This document shows, one piece after another, positions 7,601 to 15,380 of a stretch of 25,464 bases of DNA (the first letter of the stretch is position 1; every line of letters starts with the position of its first letter). The notes beneath the pieces are model-generated. The model was not told the DNA's origin. It made no database searches and was given only the letters and a program-made list of their open reading frames with translations. A program made the translations under genes and the position numbers. The DNA comes from a virus. The stretch lies in the IMG/VR virus record IMGVR_UViG_3300034146_000024, positions 1 through 25,464 of that record; one strand, given 5' to 3'.

Positions 7601-8027
7601 GGGCGGTGATCACCGGCTTGTCGAGCGACCGGGAGAGGTCGGCGATGGTGAGGACGAGCGCGTGGTTGTCGATCGCCGCATCGTCCACGGCGCCGGTGAG
7701 GATCACCGTCCACGGCCCGCCCTCCGGCCCCGCCTCGACGACGATCGGCGCGTCCTTCCAGTGGAGCGCCGCCAGCTGGTTGAGAAGCGCCAGCTCCGCG
7801 GGCTTGAAGACGAGATTGGCGGTCGTGGGGACGGTCCCTCCGGTCCACCCGTTCTCGTCGAAGCCGAGCGCCGCCCTGAACCGGGGGCGGCCGGCGACGC
7901 CGGCGCGGAAGTGCTGCCCGTCCCGGTAATAGGGCTGGGCCTCGCCGCCGCCGGCGAGACGGACCGGCGCGACGGCACCGGTCGAGACGATCCGCGGCGA
8001 GGCGGTGATCCAGACGACGTCCGTCAC
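4632..8027 (-). CDS. Large tail tip and receptor-binding protein
   Basis: This 1131-aa protein directly follows the tape measure gene (ATGA overlap at 8024-8027). Residues 1 to about 380 look like a tail-tip or hub domain, with a conserved-looking stretch at 245-275 (GPLSADVRGEIGTGYVETVP). Residues 380-480 are an Ala-rich helical region. Residues 495-612 and 655-775 are two related beta modules (see the separate entry). Residues 880-1131 are Thr/Ser/Gly-rich, fibre-like beta repeats ending in GTGRNVTFSGTASIEAKI. The order hub, modules, fibre suggests it links the tail tube to the host receptor. There is no lytic-enzyme motif. It probably decides host range. Confidence 0.65.
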   Translation of the reverse strand: MTDVVWITASPRIVSTGAVAPVRLAGGGEAQPYYRDGQHFRAGVAGRPRFRAALGFDENGWTGGTVPTTANLVFKPAELALLNQLAALHWKDAPIVVEAGPEGGPWTVILTGAVDDAAIDNHALVLTIADLSRSLDKPVITARFAGTGGIEGGSEAKGRVKRRSWGRAFNIEGRILDKANNIYEFGDPAFPWQQWDALRDMGRDASPALATIAWQGSAAATLAALVSSVPAQGSGVVAPSICCAKWWTQPHGPLSADVRGEIGTGYVETVPEIAARVSAAAGGPGIANAATMAALRGGAAGLHIGDDSETFAQALDRLFLGVSLSWVLQPAGTIRLREWSFAAPVETLRILQPVTRQRSFAPVKTRRVGYRKAHRIHNDGEISAALATIDPVAAAALDAATAAVAGLGDDAVITTDEKIRKLIPFVSDKAAELAAADAKAVGMGTNAPKALPATLAAGNANATVTAQAGGAYLSAKTGGVAGTDDAMSVSSAIGGDIVLRVEPKQTDKDIFAGLDPLLVGTSWQSLDFAFYFFNNSFQVIENGALMVNSTARAAGDVFWIVRRGAALEYRRGATLAGSALLRARAVPAGTPLVAQVIHRAAGGSAEVRFDRVVDHPFGAGTGTAATDVGGGVFQNEKTAGVSGAFNADAVTQAAVAGDFALLVEPTGTAHYYVAGVRSAANADTGFASLRYGILVFSAGSSPTLIEAYENGVSRASIMGTYLPGDRYWIVRETIAGVTRVTFRKGPTAHTAAVMYTAVSAVDAAPMYGDTAFNTLGSKVKQSLAPLGWFLPTGERGAAIAAALDFEAYLAGLAPAWNNTALPTPVARGTIRSKVTAYQGGISALHAANAARAREWDAQIGEGLPETNADVTVSIELPPLVTFAADYQGALTPADQLPYTLSPRVRRGGVSIKTDPLTSYALAVSGVTGTLNNTAGHASKGDFSIDTMPGLTGWAELTVSYNGKAQAPVRVELRKGTATAPVNTGSGSKTANLSGFNALSTTTFAQLTSALMTVSVAAGESLYGVAPLNYYVAGSDGAQRSATAKWQYTPTGANSWSDFSASSVTGSVAKAASQTGPVWEPEVADPVAGFGAFSQSKATPGAGTYDVRLVGLVSGTGRNVTFSGTASIEAKI
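5703..6545 (-). repeat. Two diverged copies of a lectin-like module inside the tail tip gene
   Basis: Copy 1 is residues 495-612 (6192-6545) and copy 2 is residues 655-775 (5703-6065). Shared landmarks in order are a strand with LRVEP or LLVEP, an aromatic strand (FAFYFF or YGILVF), a V/A-x-ENG turn, A-G-D or P-G-D followed by a WIVR strand, and a RRGA or RKG turn. The ENG, then GD, then WIVR series recalls concanavalin-like sugar-binding domains. The DNA is not obviously repetitive, so the duplication is old. Confidence 0.55.
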
Positions 8028-11000
8028 AGCGCCCTCTGCCCCATCATGTCGACGAGGCGGGACGTGGAGCCCCCCGAGCCGCCGGAGGCGGGCGGCGGGG
8101 AGGAGCCTCCCCCGAATATGGACGCGAGCAGCTCCCGCGTCGCCCGCGTGACGCTCACCACCTCGGACAGCAGCTGGTTCGTCTCCTCGGCGAGGTCGTT
8201 GCCCTGGTCCAGCTTCGCGTTGGCGGCGAGCTGCGCATCGTGGGCGGCCTTCACCCGCTCGTTCTCGAGGCGGATCAGCTCCTCGGCCGCGCTCCGGGTG
8301 GAGCTCCGGTCGGCCGCATATTCCTCGCCGGCGGTGCCGAACGCTTCGCGGCTCAGCTCGAGGAGGCGGCGCCGAAGCGAGGCGACCTTGTCGCCCGCCC
8401 CTTCGACGCCCGCCCTGGTGTCGGCCTCCGCCTGGGCGATCTCGAGCAGAAGCTTCTGGCGCTGCTCGGCCGCGGAGCCCTCGAAGAGGTCGCCGAAATC
8501 CATGTCCTGGAGCAGCTGCTGGATGGCGCCGACGTTGCGCTTGATCAGATCCTCGAAGATCTTGGCGCGCTCGCGGGCGTTGACCTCCTCGAGCTTGACG
8601 AGGTCGAAGCCGTATTTCTCGGCAATGCGCTTCCGCTCGGCGGCCTGGCGCTCGAACGCCTTGAAGGTCTTCGCCAGCTCGGCATCGACGCCGCCGAGCA
8701 GCGTCTCCAGCTCGTCCACCTTCAGCGCCTCCTTCAGCGCCTTCTGGAGGTCGTCGGAGCCGGTGAGGGCCTTGCGGACGGCAGCGGAAAGGCCGGTGAC
8801 GGCGCCGTCGCGCAGGGCATCGAGCGCGGCATAGGCCTCGGCCGCCGCCTGGTCCTCGCCGAAATCGACCGCACCCTTCTTCTTCCTGGTGTTGCCCCGG
8901 CCGGTGGGGTCGACCCGATAATTGCCGTCGCGGATCCCGATCGAGACCTTCGGCGAGCCGGTGAGGCTGCCGCCGAACTGGGCCGCGATCTGCTCGAGCA
9001 CGCCCACGACGCTGTCGCCCATGCCCGAGGCGGCCGTCCGGTACTTGGACGAGTTACCGCTGGTGCCGGTGACACCCATCTGCCCGTCGACCATGCCAAT
9101 CGACGCGCTCCCGGTCTTGTGGCCGCGGATCGCGCCGCCGATCAGGCCGCCGACAAGGCTGCCCACCACCGCCCCGATGGGCCCCGCCGCGCTGCCGAGC
9201 GCCTTGCCGAAGACGCCGGTGATCCCCTCCTTCAGCGCTTCGCCTGCGACGTTGCCGAGCGCGCCGCCGACCATCGACCCGGTGGTGGAGGTCCGCATCC
9301 CCAGCGCCTTGGTGACGCCGCCGACCATCGAGCCGATCGCGGCGCCCTCGATCGCTTGGCCGGCGATGCGGCCGAACGCCTCGCCGACCCGCTTCCCCAG
9401 CAGACCTTCGAGCAGCTCGGTGACGATGTGCTTCACGAACTCGGCAGGGTCCTTCGGGTAGCGGGACGCGGTGATGACGACGTCGTCGCCGTCCCCAGCC
9501 GGGGGAGCCTCTCCGCCCTCCTGAGGAGGCAGGGGCTCGCCCCGCACCTCGGCCTCGGCCTCGCGCAGTGACCGGCCGAAGGATTTCAGATCCTTTGCGA
9601 CGCTGTCGACGGCGGCGGCCATTCGGACCGACGCATCCTTGACGATGTTGGTCCCGCTGACCTGGTCCTTGAGCTTGCGGAATGCGTCTCCGAACAGCCT
9701 CTCGAAGAGAACCTTGGCGCTGAGCTGCTTGAAGCTTTCGATGAGGCGCTTGGGCGTGTCGAGGATCGCCTTGATGTCGCCCGAGAGGATGTCGGTGATG
9801 ATGTCCCGGAAGTCCTCGAGCGAGTCGAGATAGGCCTGCTGCTTCTCCTGCAGGATCTCCATCTCCCGCGCCTCCGCGCGGCGCGCCTGCACCGAGGCGA
9901 GGATCGCCTCCTTCCGCTTCTCGTCCAGTGGCCCCATCTGCTGCTGGAGCTGGAGGATGATCTGCAACGCCTCGGCTTCGTCGTCGCGCCCCTGGTTGAC
10001 CAGGCGCTGGATCTGCAGGCTCTCCTGCTGGTCCCGCATGAACTCGGCGAACGGCCGGTTGAGGCCGTCCTGAACCTTCTGCCGCGCCTCGTCGATCTGA
10101 TCGAGGAAACCCTCCCAGCCAGGCGGCTTCTTCGCCGTGAAGTCGTCCGCGACCTGGCCGAGCGCGCTCATCGCCTCGCGGGCGCGATCGACGAGCTGCT
10201 TCTGCTTCTCGAACGGTTCGGCGAGGCCGCGGATCAGGCCCTCGCGGACCGTGGTCTTCGCCTCCTCCGCGTCGGCGAGCAGCTCGTCCAGGTTGAGCGG
10301 CTTCTTGCGCCGGATGTCGTCGACCAGGTCGTCGATCTCGTCCAGCGCCCGGCGCGCCTGCTCGAAGGCCTTGGGCTGGTCGGCGAAGCGGCCGGCGATG
10401 CCGGCGAGGCGCGACGATGCGTCCTCGCCGAACTCCTCGAGGCGTTCGGCGCCGTTGTCGGCGCGCGGCCTCCTTTCGCGCACCTTCGGCCCCGGCTTGG
10501 CGAGGCGCGGGTCGAGCCCCTTGCCGTCGAGGGCGTCGATGACGGCCTGTTGCGCCTGCTGGTCGTTCCGGGCGACACCCAGCTCCAGGAACTTCGGGAG
10601 GAGATCGGTGAGGCTCTGGCCCCCAGTCTTCTTCGACGAAACGAGAGCTTCCAGCTCCCTGCGCACCTGCTCGATGCCGCCTGCGACGCGGTTCTCCGCA
10701 TAGCGCTCAGCCAGGCTCCTCAGCTCGGACGTAAGGTTGCCGCCTCCGGCAACCCGGCCCGGGGCCGTGACGCCGCCGGTGCTACCCGGCGTCATCATGG
10801 GCATCGAGGGCGTGTAGCTCGACTGGAGCAGGCCCTCTCGCGCTTCGCTTTCGGCCTTCTGCGCCTTCTGGAGGCCGGCGAGGGCAGTCAGCCGGATATA
10901 CTCGCGCAGGACCTCGTTCTGGTTCGTGATCTTGCCCGTCGTCAGGTCCATGACCTGTCCGAGGAGGCTCTGGGCCGCACCAAAAGAGTCGGCGCCGCGG

Positions 11001-11698
11001 GCGGCATCCTCGAGCTTCTCCTCGGCTTGCCCTGCGCTCATCGCGAGCATGCCGAGGACGGTCACGGCGGCCAGCACCATCGACCCGAACGGGCCCGCGA
11101 AGAAGCCGGCAACGCCGGCCCCCTTGCCGCCCATCATCTGCAGCGCGCTCGCGGTCTGACCGCCCTGCTGCGCCAGAACGATGAGCGGGTTCACGCCCAA
11201 AGCGAGCTGCTGGGTGATGTCCTGGACCTGGAAGCCCAGTTGCTGGTAGCCGACCTTCTGCTCGCCCAGAGAACGCACCTGCTCCCGGCCAGCGCGCTTC
11301 ATCTTGTCGGACGCCGCCGTGTAGGCGCTGCCGGCGCGTTCGGTGAACATCGCGGCATGCTCGGCGTCGATGACGCCGGCCTTCTGGAGCCGGCTGATGT
11401 CGGCCAAGTCCTGCATGTAGCGCCGCATCGGCGCTCCCGCTTGGTCGTAGGTCTTCTCAAGGCGGGAAAGGATCGCCTCGAGTTGACCGGCAGCGCGGCC
11501 CTCCCCGTCGAGCGCCGCTGCCGTCTGGCGCGCCGCCTGCCCCGCCTGGGCGCTGGCGCCGGCGAGCTGGGCTGAAGCCTGACCGGCGGCCAGAGCCTCC
11601 TGCTTGACGTCGCGGAGAGCCGCCGTTGCCGGCGCGACCTGGCCGACGAGGCCGCTGCCGTCCGCGGTGATGCGGACGCCGATGACGAGATCGGTCAT
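8024..11698 (-). CDS. Tail tape measure protein
   Basis: This 1224-aa protein sets tail length and is ejected during infection. Residues 151-186 carry the family signature (YQQLGFQVQDITQQLALGVN, then PLIVLAQQGGQTASAL) of the prophage tape measure type (TMP_2-like). A hydrophobic segment lies at about 196-222 (GFFAGPFGSMVLAAVTVLGM). Long Glu/Arg/Lys coiled-coil stretches fill about 400-720. A Gly-rich membrane-active zone (GSAAGPIGAVVGSLVGGLIG) lies in the C-terminal half. The start ATG 11698 overlaps the stop of the GT chaperone frame (ATGA). It is the longest gene in the window and its place after G/GT is canonical. Confidence 0.92.
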   Translation of the reverse strand: MTDLVIGVRITADGSGLVGQVAPATAALRDVKQEALAAGQASAQLAGASAQAGQAARQTAAALDGEGRAAGQLEAILSRLEKTYDQAGAPMRRYMQDLADISRLQKAGVIDAEHAAMFTERAGSAYTAASDKMKRAGREQVRSLGEQKVGYQQLGFQVQDITQQLALGVNPLIVLAQQGGQTASALQMMGGKGAGVAGFFAGPFGSMVLAAVTVLGMLAMSAGQAEEKLEDAARGADSFGAAQSLLGQVMDLTTGKITNQNEVLREYIRLTALAGLQKAQKAESEAREGLLQSSYTPSMPMMTPGSTGGVTAPGRVAGGGNLTSELRSLAERYAENRVAGGIEQVRRELEALVSSKKTGGQSLTDLLPKFLELGVARNDQQAQQAVIDALDGKGLDPRLAKPGPKVRERRPRADNGAERLEEFGEDASSRLAGIAGRFADQPKAFEQARRALDEIDDLVDDIRRKKPLNLDELLADAEEAKTTVREGLIRGLAEPFEKQKQLVDRAREAMSALGQVADDFTAKKPPGWEGFLDQIDEARQKVQDGLNRPFAEFMRDQQESLQIQRLVNQGRDDEAEALQIILQLQQQMGPLDEKRKEAILASVQARRAEAREMEILQEKQQAYLDSLEDFRDIITDILSGDIKAILDTPKRLIESFKQLSAKVLFERLFGDAFRKLKDQVSGTNIVKDASVRMAAAVDSVAKDLKSFGRSLREAEAEVRGEPLPPQEGGEAPPAGDGDDVVITASRYPKDPAEFVKHIVTELLEGLLGKRVGEAFGRIAGQAIEGAAIGSMVGGVTKALGMRTSTTGSMVGGALGNVAGEALKEGITGVFGKALGSAAGPIGAVVGSLVGGLIGGAIRGHKTGSASIGMVDGQMGVTGTSGNSSKYRTAASGMGDSVVGVLEQIAAQFGGSLTGSPKVSIGIRDGNYRVDPTGRGNTRKKKGAVDFGEDQAAAEAYAALDALRDGAVTGLSAAVRKALTGSDDLQKALKEALKVDELETLLGGVDAELAKTFKAFERQAAERKRIAEKYGFDLVKLEEVNARERAKIFEDLIKRNVGAIQQLLQDMDFGDLFEGSAAEQRQKLLLEIAQAEADTRAGVEGAGDKVASLRRRLLELSREAFGTAGEEYAADRSSTRSAAEELIRLENERVKAAHDAQLAANAKLDQGNDLAEETNQLLSEVVSVTRATRELLASIFGGGSSPPPASGGSGGSTSRLVDMMGQRAL

Positions 11699-12030
11699 GC
11701 CCGCGCCGCCATCGTCTCGATCGCCGCCAGCTCCATGGTTCTGACATCGGTGAGCAGTTGCGGCTTCATCTCGATCCCAAGCATGCGCGCGGTCGGCTCG
11801 ATCGCGGCGTAGTCAATGCCCAGGCGGGTCCCCGTCATCGCGTGGTACCGCCACTGGGTGTCCAGCGCGAAGAAAAGGCCGACCGCGTCCGCCTCGCTGG
11901 CGGTGACCTCGACCTCCTCCTCACTGGCCGGCCGGCGCCGGGGCAGCTGCGCCGCCCTGGTCAGCTCGTCGTCGGCCGCAGCTTCGGATCCGCCGCGCCC
12001 GCCGGCCCAGCGGCGCGCGACGGCCTTCAG
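11695..12030 (-). CDS. T part of the G-T tail assembly chaperone, made by -1 frameshift (DUF1799-like)
   Basis: These 111 codons lie in the -1 frame relative to the G-like gene and open directly at the slippery site, reading LKAVARRWAGG. The C-terminal part, DAVGLFFALDTQWRYHAMTG followed by TRLGIDYAAI, fits DUF1799, the usual T partner. There is no ATG, GTG or TTG with a ribosome site at its beginning; the first in-frame ATG is deep inside the conserved motif. It is therefore expected only as a fusion to G. In lambda, GT binds the tape measure and recruits tube subunits. The open frame reaches further upstream only as Arg-rich shadow. Confidence 0.8.
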   Translation of the reverse strand: MKAVARRWAGGRGGSEAAADDELTRAAQLPRRRPASEEEVEVTASEADAVGLFFALDTQWRYHAMTGTRLGIDYAAIEPTARMLGIEMKPQLLTDVRTMELAAIETMAARA

Positions 12031-12467
12031 TTTCCCGACCGCACGTCCTTTTCTCCGGCGCGGCAGGCGACATAGGCCCTGACACAGGCCTGGAAGATCC
12101 CGCCGGGCTGGTTCATCAGCAGGCGGATATTCTCCGGCTCCCATTTGAGCGTGTCGCCGTTCTCCGCCGCGACGCCCCGCCAGTCGACGGCGAGGCGCTG
12201 GACGAAGTCGGCGTAGAAGCCGGAAAGCATCGTCCGCTCCAGTTCCTTGCGTTTTTCGTCCGTCTCCGCCTTCGCAGCATCGGCGGCCTGACGCGCCTTC
12301 TCCGGCAGCGCGGCCGCCTCGGTGAGGAGGGCGACATGCTCGTCCTCGGTGTGGAGCTGGAAGCGAAGCTCGATCTTGTTGGTGACGACCTCGCCCTCCT
12401 CGGTGACGCCGGGGAAGGTGACCGGCCACCAGGCGCGGGCGTTTGGAACGATACGGTAGCCGGTCAA
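12027..12467 (-). CDS. Tail assembly chaperone, G-like
   Basis: This 146-aa protein lies between the tail tube and tape measure genes, the position of lambda gpG. It begins with a beta-like part (VTNKIELRFQLHTEDEHVAL). A helical Lys/Glu/Ala region follows (ARQAADAAKAETDEKRKELE), then KWEPENIRLLMNQPGGIFQA. The stop TGA follows directly on the heptamer GGGAAAC. The start is TTG 12467, with AAGGGGA about 6 nt upstream; no better start is near. It is expected to coat the tape measure protein before tube assembly, together with its frameshifted longer form. Confidence 0.8.
   Translation of the reverse strand: MTGYRIVPNARAWWPVTFPGVTEEGEVVTNKIELRFQLHTEDEHVALLTEAAALPEKARQAADAAKAETDEKRKELERTMLSGFYADFVQRLAVDWRGVAAENGDTLKWEPENIRLLMNQPGGIFQACVRAYVACRAGEKDVRSGN
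12030..12036 (-). promoter_or_regulatory. Programmed -1 ribosomal frameshift site GGGAAAC
   Basis: On the coding strand the zero-frame codons are TCG GGA AAC TGA, so the heptamer G GGA AAC has the X-XXY-YYZ form in the correct frame, next to the stop. A -1 slip re-pairs both tRNAs as GGG AAA and continues with CTG AAG into the T frame (11695-12030). Lambda uses GGGAAAG at the same gene junction. Confidence 0.85.
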
Positions 12468-12478
12468 AGGAGGTCCCC

Positions 12479-13411
12479 TTACTTGGCGGTGATGAGCAGG
12501 TCGTCCTGCCCGGTGCGGATGTTGAAGCCGACAGTCATGTCGAGCATGATCTTGTCGTCCTCGACGCTGCGGACGATCTTCAGGATCTCGAGATAGCTGG
12601 CGTCGACCTGGACGATCTTGCCCGCGCCGACGCCGTGGATCAGCTGCACCACCACTTCGGCGCCCACGTCGAGGGTCGTGAAGTAGTTCTTGGTGCCGAC
12701 GAGCGGCGCCTCTCCGACGATCCGGCCCGTCATCGCGTGGTCGCCCCGCTGTATGTAATTGGCACCGACCAGGTTGCGGTACTTGACCTCGGCGTTCGCC
12801 TCTGCGGTGAACTGCTTCAGCACAAGGGCATGGCCGTCGAGCGTGAAGGCCGTGTTGGCGGTGGTGACTTCGAGCGGGTCCTTCCAGCGGGTGAGGTCCG
12901 GGACCCCTCCGACCGCGGTATTGTCGACGACGGGGGAGGCCGGCACGAGCCCCTGCATGTCGAACTTGAAGACGCCGTACTGGCCGGCAGTGAAGTCGAA
13001 GCCGAAGGTGCCGCGGCAGCCGAAGGCGCGGGAGCGCTGGTCGCCGAGCCAGTCATATTCGGTGAGGGAGGAGAGCGCCGCGCCTTCCGCAGCGAAGCGC
13101 TGCTCGGCGCGCGTGGCGGCGGTGATGGTGGGCGCGGCCATGCCGCAGGCCTCAAGGATCTCCATCCAGCCCGGCGCCGTGCCGGCCGCGCCGGACCCCG
13201 CTGCCTCGACCTCGAAGCTGAAGGTGGTTCGGCGGGCACTGTTCGCCGTCTTGACGCGGCCGCGGGTGGGGAGATCGAGATTGCGCTCGAGCTTGTCGAC
13301 CACCAACGGTTCGCGGCTGAAGTTGCGGGTGAGCACCGCGTTCGCGGCGATCGTGGGGGCGGCGTCGGTGCCGTAGACGCCCTCCTTCTTGAGCAGGATG
13401 ACCTTCTGCAT
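12479..13411 (-). CDS. Major tail tube protein
   Basis: This 310-aa protein is placed between a tail terminator and the G-like chaperone. It starts MQKVILLKKEGVYGTDAAPT, a common opening of siphophage tube subunits (KKE..YGTDA.PT). The body is beta-rich with Thr, Val and Phe strands (TTFSFEVEAAGSG; FGFDFTAGQYGVFKFDMQGL) and ends in a strand-rich domain with VDASYLEILKIVRSVEDDKI. It should polymerise into the tube through which DNA passes. ATG 13411 has AGGAG 9 nt upstream, overlapping the previous stop. No sheath gene accompanies it, which points to a non-contractile tail. Confidence 0.8.
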   Translation of the reverse strand: MQKVILLKKEGVYGTDAAPTIAANAVLTRNFSREPLVVDKLERNLDLPTRGRVKTANSARRTTFSFEVEAAGSGAAGTAPGWMEILEACGMAAPTITAATRAEQRFAAEGAALSSLTEYDWLGDQRSRAFGCRGTFGFDFTAGQYGVFKFDMQGLVPASPVVDNTAVGGVPDLTRWKDPLEVTTANTAFTLDGHALVLKQFTAEANAEVKYRNLVGANYIQRGDHAMTGRIVGEAPLVGTKNYFTTLDVGAEVVVQLIHGVGAGKIVQVDASYLEILKIVRSVEDDKIMLDMTVGFNIRTGQDDLLITAK

Positions 13412-13417
13412 GTGCGT

Positions 13418-13741
13418 TTACTCCTGGTCGCCGGAGGGGGCGTCGGCCCAGTCCTCGGGATGGTCGCGGGGATCCCGCTTTTTGAGCTTCTCCAGCTCGG
13501 CCGCGCGGAAGGGACCGCTGAGCGGAAGCCCCCACTGGTCGATCTGGCGTCCGGCTTCGTCGGTCGGGATCGGCCGCGTCGGGAGCTCCTGCGTCGTGGT
13601 GCCCCGCCTCTCGATCTCGGCGAGGATCATTTCGCCGATCGTCGCGTTGGTCGCGCCCTCCGGGACGACGATCTGGAGTTCGCCCGCCATCGCCAGCAGG
13701 TCCGCCTTCGTCGTCGGGAGCCTCTGCGGGGTGTCGCTCAT
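13418..13741 (-). CDS. Small protein with SAP/HeH-like helices, between tail terminator and tube
   Basis: This 107-aa protein starts at ATG 13741, with AGGAAGG about 9 nt upstream. Residues 10-45 (TKADLLAMAGELQIVVPEGA, then NATIGEMILAEIERR) look like the helix-extended-loop-helix fold of SAP/HeH/LEM or Rho-N domains, often found in small phage head-tail proteins. The rest is Pro- and Asp-rich, perhaps flexible (KKRDPRDHPEDWADAPSGDQ). The role is unknown. The gene at 15754-16065 ends in a similar motif. Confidence 0.55.
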   Translation of the reverse strand: MSDTPQRLPTTKADLLAMAGELQIVVPEGATNATIGEMILAEIERRGTTTQELPTRPIPTDEAGRQIDQWGLPLSGPFRAAELEKLKKRDPRDHPEDWADAPSGDQE

Positions 13742-13742
13742 T

Positions 13743-14156
13743 CTAGCTTGCCTTCCTGATATGCCGGCCGGTCCTAAAGGCGACCGCCCAGCTGAGAGTG
13801 GTTCCGTTGACGGACAGGAGGCGGCCGGACACCGCCTCGCACGCGCGCGAGCAGTCGGGATGAATCCAGCCGACCAGCACTTCGAGGATGGCTCGCTCCT
13901 CCTCGTGCAGGTCGTCGGACACCTGCTTCTCGTTGCGGGCGGTGCCCTCAAGGAGGGAGACGACGAGGAACGTCTCGGTCTGGTTCTGGTCGTGCGCTCC
14001 GACGAGACTGTTGCCGCCGGCCGACCATCCTTCGGGAATGACGAAGCGCTGCGGGAGCCGCCCCGGCTGCGCCTGCAGCCCGGCCAGCTCGAGCGCGCCG
14101 TAGACGCGCTCCAGGCCTGCCTTCTTCAGCCGCTCGACGATCGGCGCGATCCTCAT
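13743..14156 (-). CDS. Tail terminator protein
   Basis: This 137-aa protein follows the gpG-like gene with an ATGA overlap (14153-14156). It begins MRIAPIVERLKKAGLERVYG and carries GAHDQNQTETFLVVSLLEGT and VGWIHPDCSRACEAVSGRLL, ending with TLSWAVAFRTG. This matches my memory of the phage tail terminator family of alphaproteobacterial prophages, lambda gpU-like in role. It is expected to form a ring that stops tube growth and joins the head. Its place just before the tube genes supports this. Confidence 0.7.
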   Translation of the reverse strand: MRIAPIVERLKKAGLERVYGALELAGLQAQPGRLPQRFVIPEGWSAGGNSLVGAHDQNQTETFLVVSLLEGTARNEKQVSDDLHEEERAILEVLVGWIHPDCSRACEAVSGRLLSVNGTTLSWAVAFRTGRHIRKAS

Positions 14157-14662
14157 GCCGCGGCCCCTCCGCCGAATGCGCCCCGCAGGTGGCGGATCAG
14201 GATTCCCGCGATTTCCTGCGGATCGTCCGCCTCGAAGCCGAGATACGGCCGGGCAGGGATGAGAACCTTGGCGAGGATGCGTCCGCCGAAGCTGAGCGCC
14301 TTCTTCACCCGCGGGACGATGGTCCCGCCGAACTGGTGGATCTTCGCATAGATGGCGGCGCCGCCGGACCGCTCCGGGCCAGCCGCGGCGAAGTCTGCGC
14401 CCCAGTCCGGCCGGATCGAATTCCTGAGGTCGCCACGCATCGTCAGCGTCTGCCCGCCCTCGCTGCGGGCGCGCTCGGAGGGCTTCCAGGGCTTGCCGCC
14501 GGGGCCGGTCTCCGTCTCGAAGCGCAGGCTGGTCTGCGTCGCGAGGAAGCTGGCGATCTCCTTCATCGCCGGCGTCAGGTCCGCGCCCGCGGCGACGCCG
14601 CGCGCCAGCGCCTCCGAGACGTTCTCCTCGAGCGCGATGTTGAGGGTGAGCCCGTCCGACAT
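14153..14662 (-). CDS. Virion morphogenesis protein (Mu gpG-like, Phage_tail_S family)
   Basis: This 169-aa protein starts at ATG 14662, coupled by TGATG to the DUF1320-like gene. Family landmarks are a helical N-terminus, SLRFETETGPGGKPWKPSER (the F-x-x-E/S-x-x-P-x-G-x-x-W pattern), LTMRGDLRNSIR, and AAIYAKIHQFGGTIVPRVKK with the typical A-x-I-H-Q-F-G-G, then IPARPYLGF near the end. In Mu, gpG acts in head-tail completion. Here it stands among connector genes rather than before the protease as in Mu, so the order is rearranged. Confidence 0.85.
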   Translation of the reverse strand: MSDGLTLNIALEENVSEALARGVAAGADLTPAMKEIASFLATQTSLRFETETGPGGKPWKPSERARSEGGQTLTMRGDLRNSIRPDWGADFAAAGPERSGGAAIYAKIHQFGGTIVPRVKKALSFGGRILAKVLIPARPYLGFEADDPQEIAGILIRHLRGAFGGGAAA

Positions 14663-15378
14663 CAGTAGTCCGGGATGCCGGAGGGATATTGGCGACTGCC
14701 GCCGCTGATCAGGATCGGCGAGGCGCTCGGCGCCTCGGCGACCGGCGCCAGGGCGGGCAGGGGCAGCTGGCCCTTGCCGATCTGCTCTAGGATCCTCAGC
14801 CCCGCCTTGGCGGCCTCGGCGACGCCTTCCGGGGCGCCGCGGGGATAGAGCCGGCCGCGGGCCATGTCGCCGATCGCGACCTTGACGATCTCGGGGACGG
14901 TGGCGAGCGGCAGAGCGAAGCGGGCGCCGACATGGACCTCCGCCACCGCCTGGACAGCGGAGAGGGCGCTCACCAGCAGGGTGCGGTCGATCCGGCCGGA
15001 GCCGTCGTCGGTCATCCTCACGACCTCCTCCAGGCCGTGCCTGGCGACGAACTCGCCGATGCTGAGCCAGGGGGCACCGCCGTCCGGCATGACCCACGTG
15101 GCCTCGACGACCGCAACCTCCAGCTCGCCCTCGCGGATCTCGCCGGCGGCGTCCTCGACGCGGGCAGTGACCAGGTAGCGCTCGCCGTCGGTGCCGCCGG
15201 CCATGTCGATGAACAGCATTCCGGCCGTGAGGGAGCCGGCGACCGTGAGCGCGGCGCTGCCCTCGACCAGTGCTCGCCCGGCGGCCGAGACCTCCTCGAT
15301 CGCGACGATCGCGGCGGCGCCGGCGATGGGCAGCTCGCGCTTCAGCGCTTCTGCAGGCTGCTTGACGAGGATCTGCAT
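14662..15378 (-). CDS. Mu gp36-like protein (DUF1320) with an extra N-terminal beta domain
   Basis: In this 238-aa protein residues 105-210 carry the DUF1320 pattern: WLSIGEFVARHGLEEVVRMT, then IDRTLLVSALSAVQAVAEVH, and VPEIVKVAIGDMARGRLYPR. It is likely a head-tail joining factor. Residues 1-95 form an extra beta-rich domain (VEGSAALTVAGSLTAGMLFI) not present in Mu gp36, so the protein is longer than the family. ATG 15378 begins MQILVKQPAEALKREL; the open frame upstream is Arg-rich. The junction with the next gene is TGATG. Confidence 0.75.
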   Translation of the reverse strand: MQILVKQPAEALKRELPIAGAAAIVAIEEVSAAGRALVEGSAALTVAGSLTAGMLFIDMAGGTDGERYLVTARVEDAAGEIREGELEVAVVEATWVMPDGGAPWLSIGEFVARHGLEEVVRMTDDGSGRIDRTLLVSALSAVQAVAEVHVGARFALPLATVPEIVKVAIGDMARGRLYPRGAPEGVAEAAKAGLRILEQIGKGQLPLPALAPVAEAPSASPILISGGSRQYPSGIPDY

Positions 15379-15380
15379 CG

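Noticed and set aside
4890-8834. Long + strand open frame (1314 codons) opposite the tail tip and tape measure genes
   Set aside because: Arg/Gly/Ala-rich with no domain-like segments; it mirrors the GC-rich codon use of the real leftward genes, whose products show clear tail features.
8240-9571. + strand open frame (443 codons) opposite the tape measure
   Set aside because: Antisense shadow; Asp/Arg/Leu/Ala-rich without motif or ribosome site.
12031-12429. An independent T-like gene starting upstream in the -1 frame
   Set aside because: The frame upstream of the slippery site translates to Arg/Gly noise over the G-like gene and has no start with a ribosome site near the T domain.
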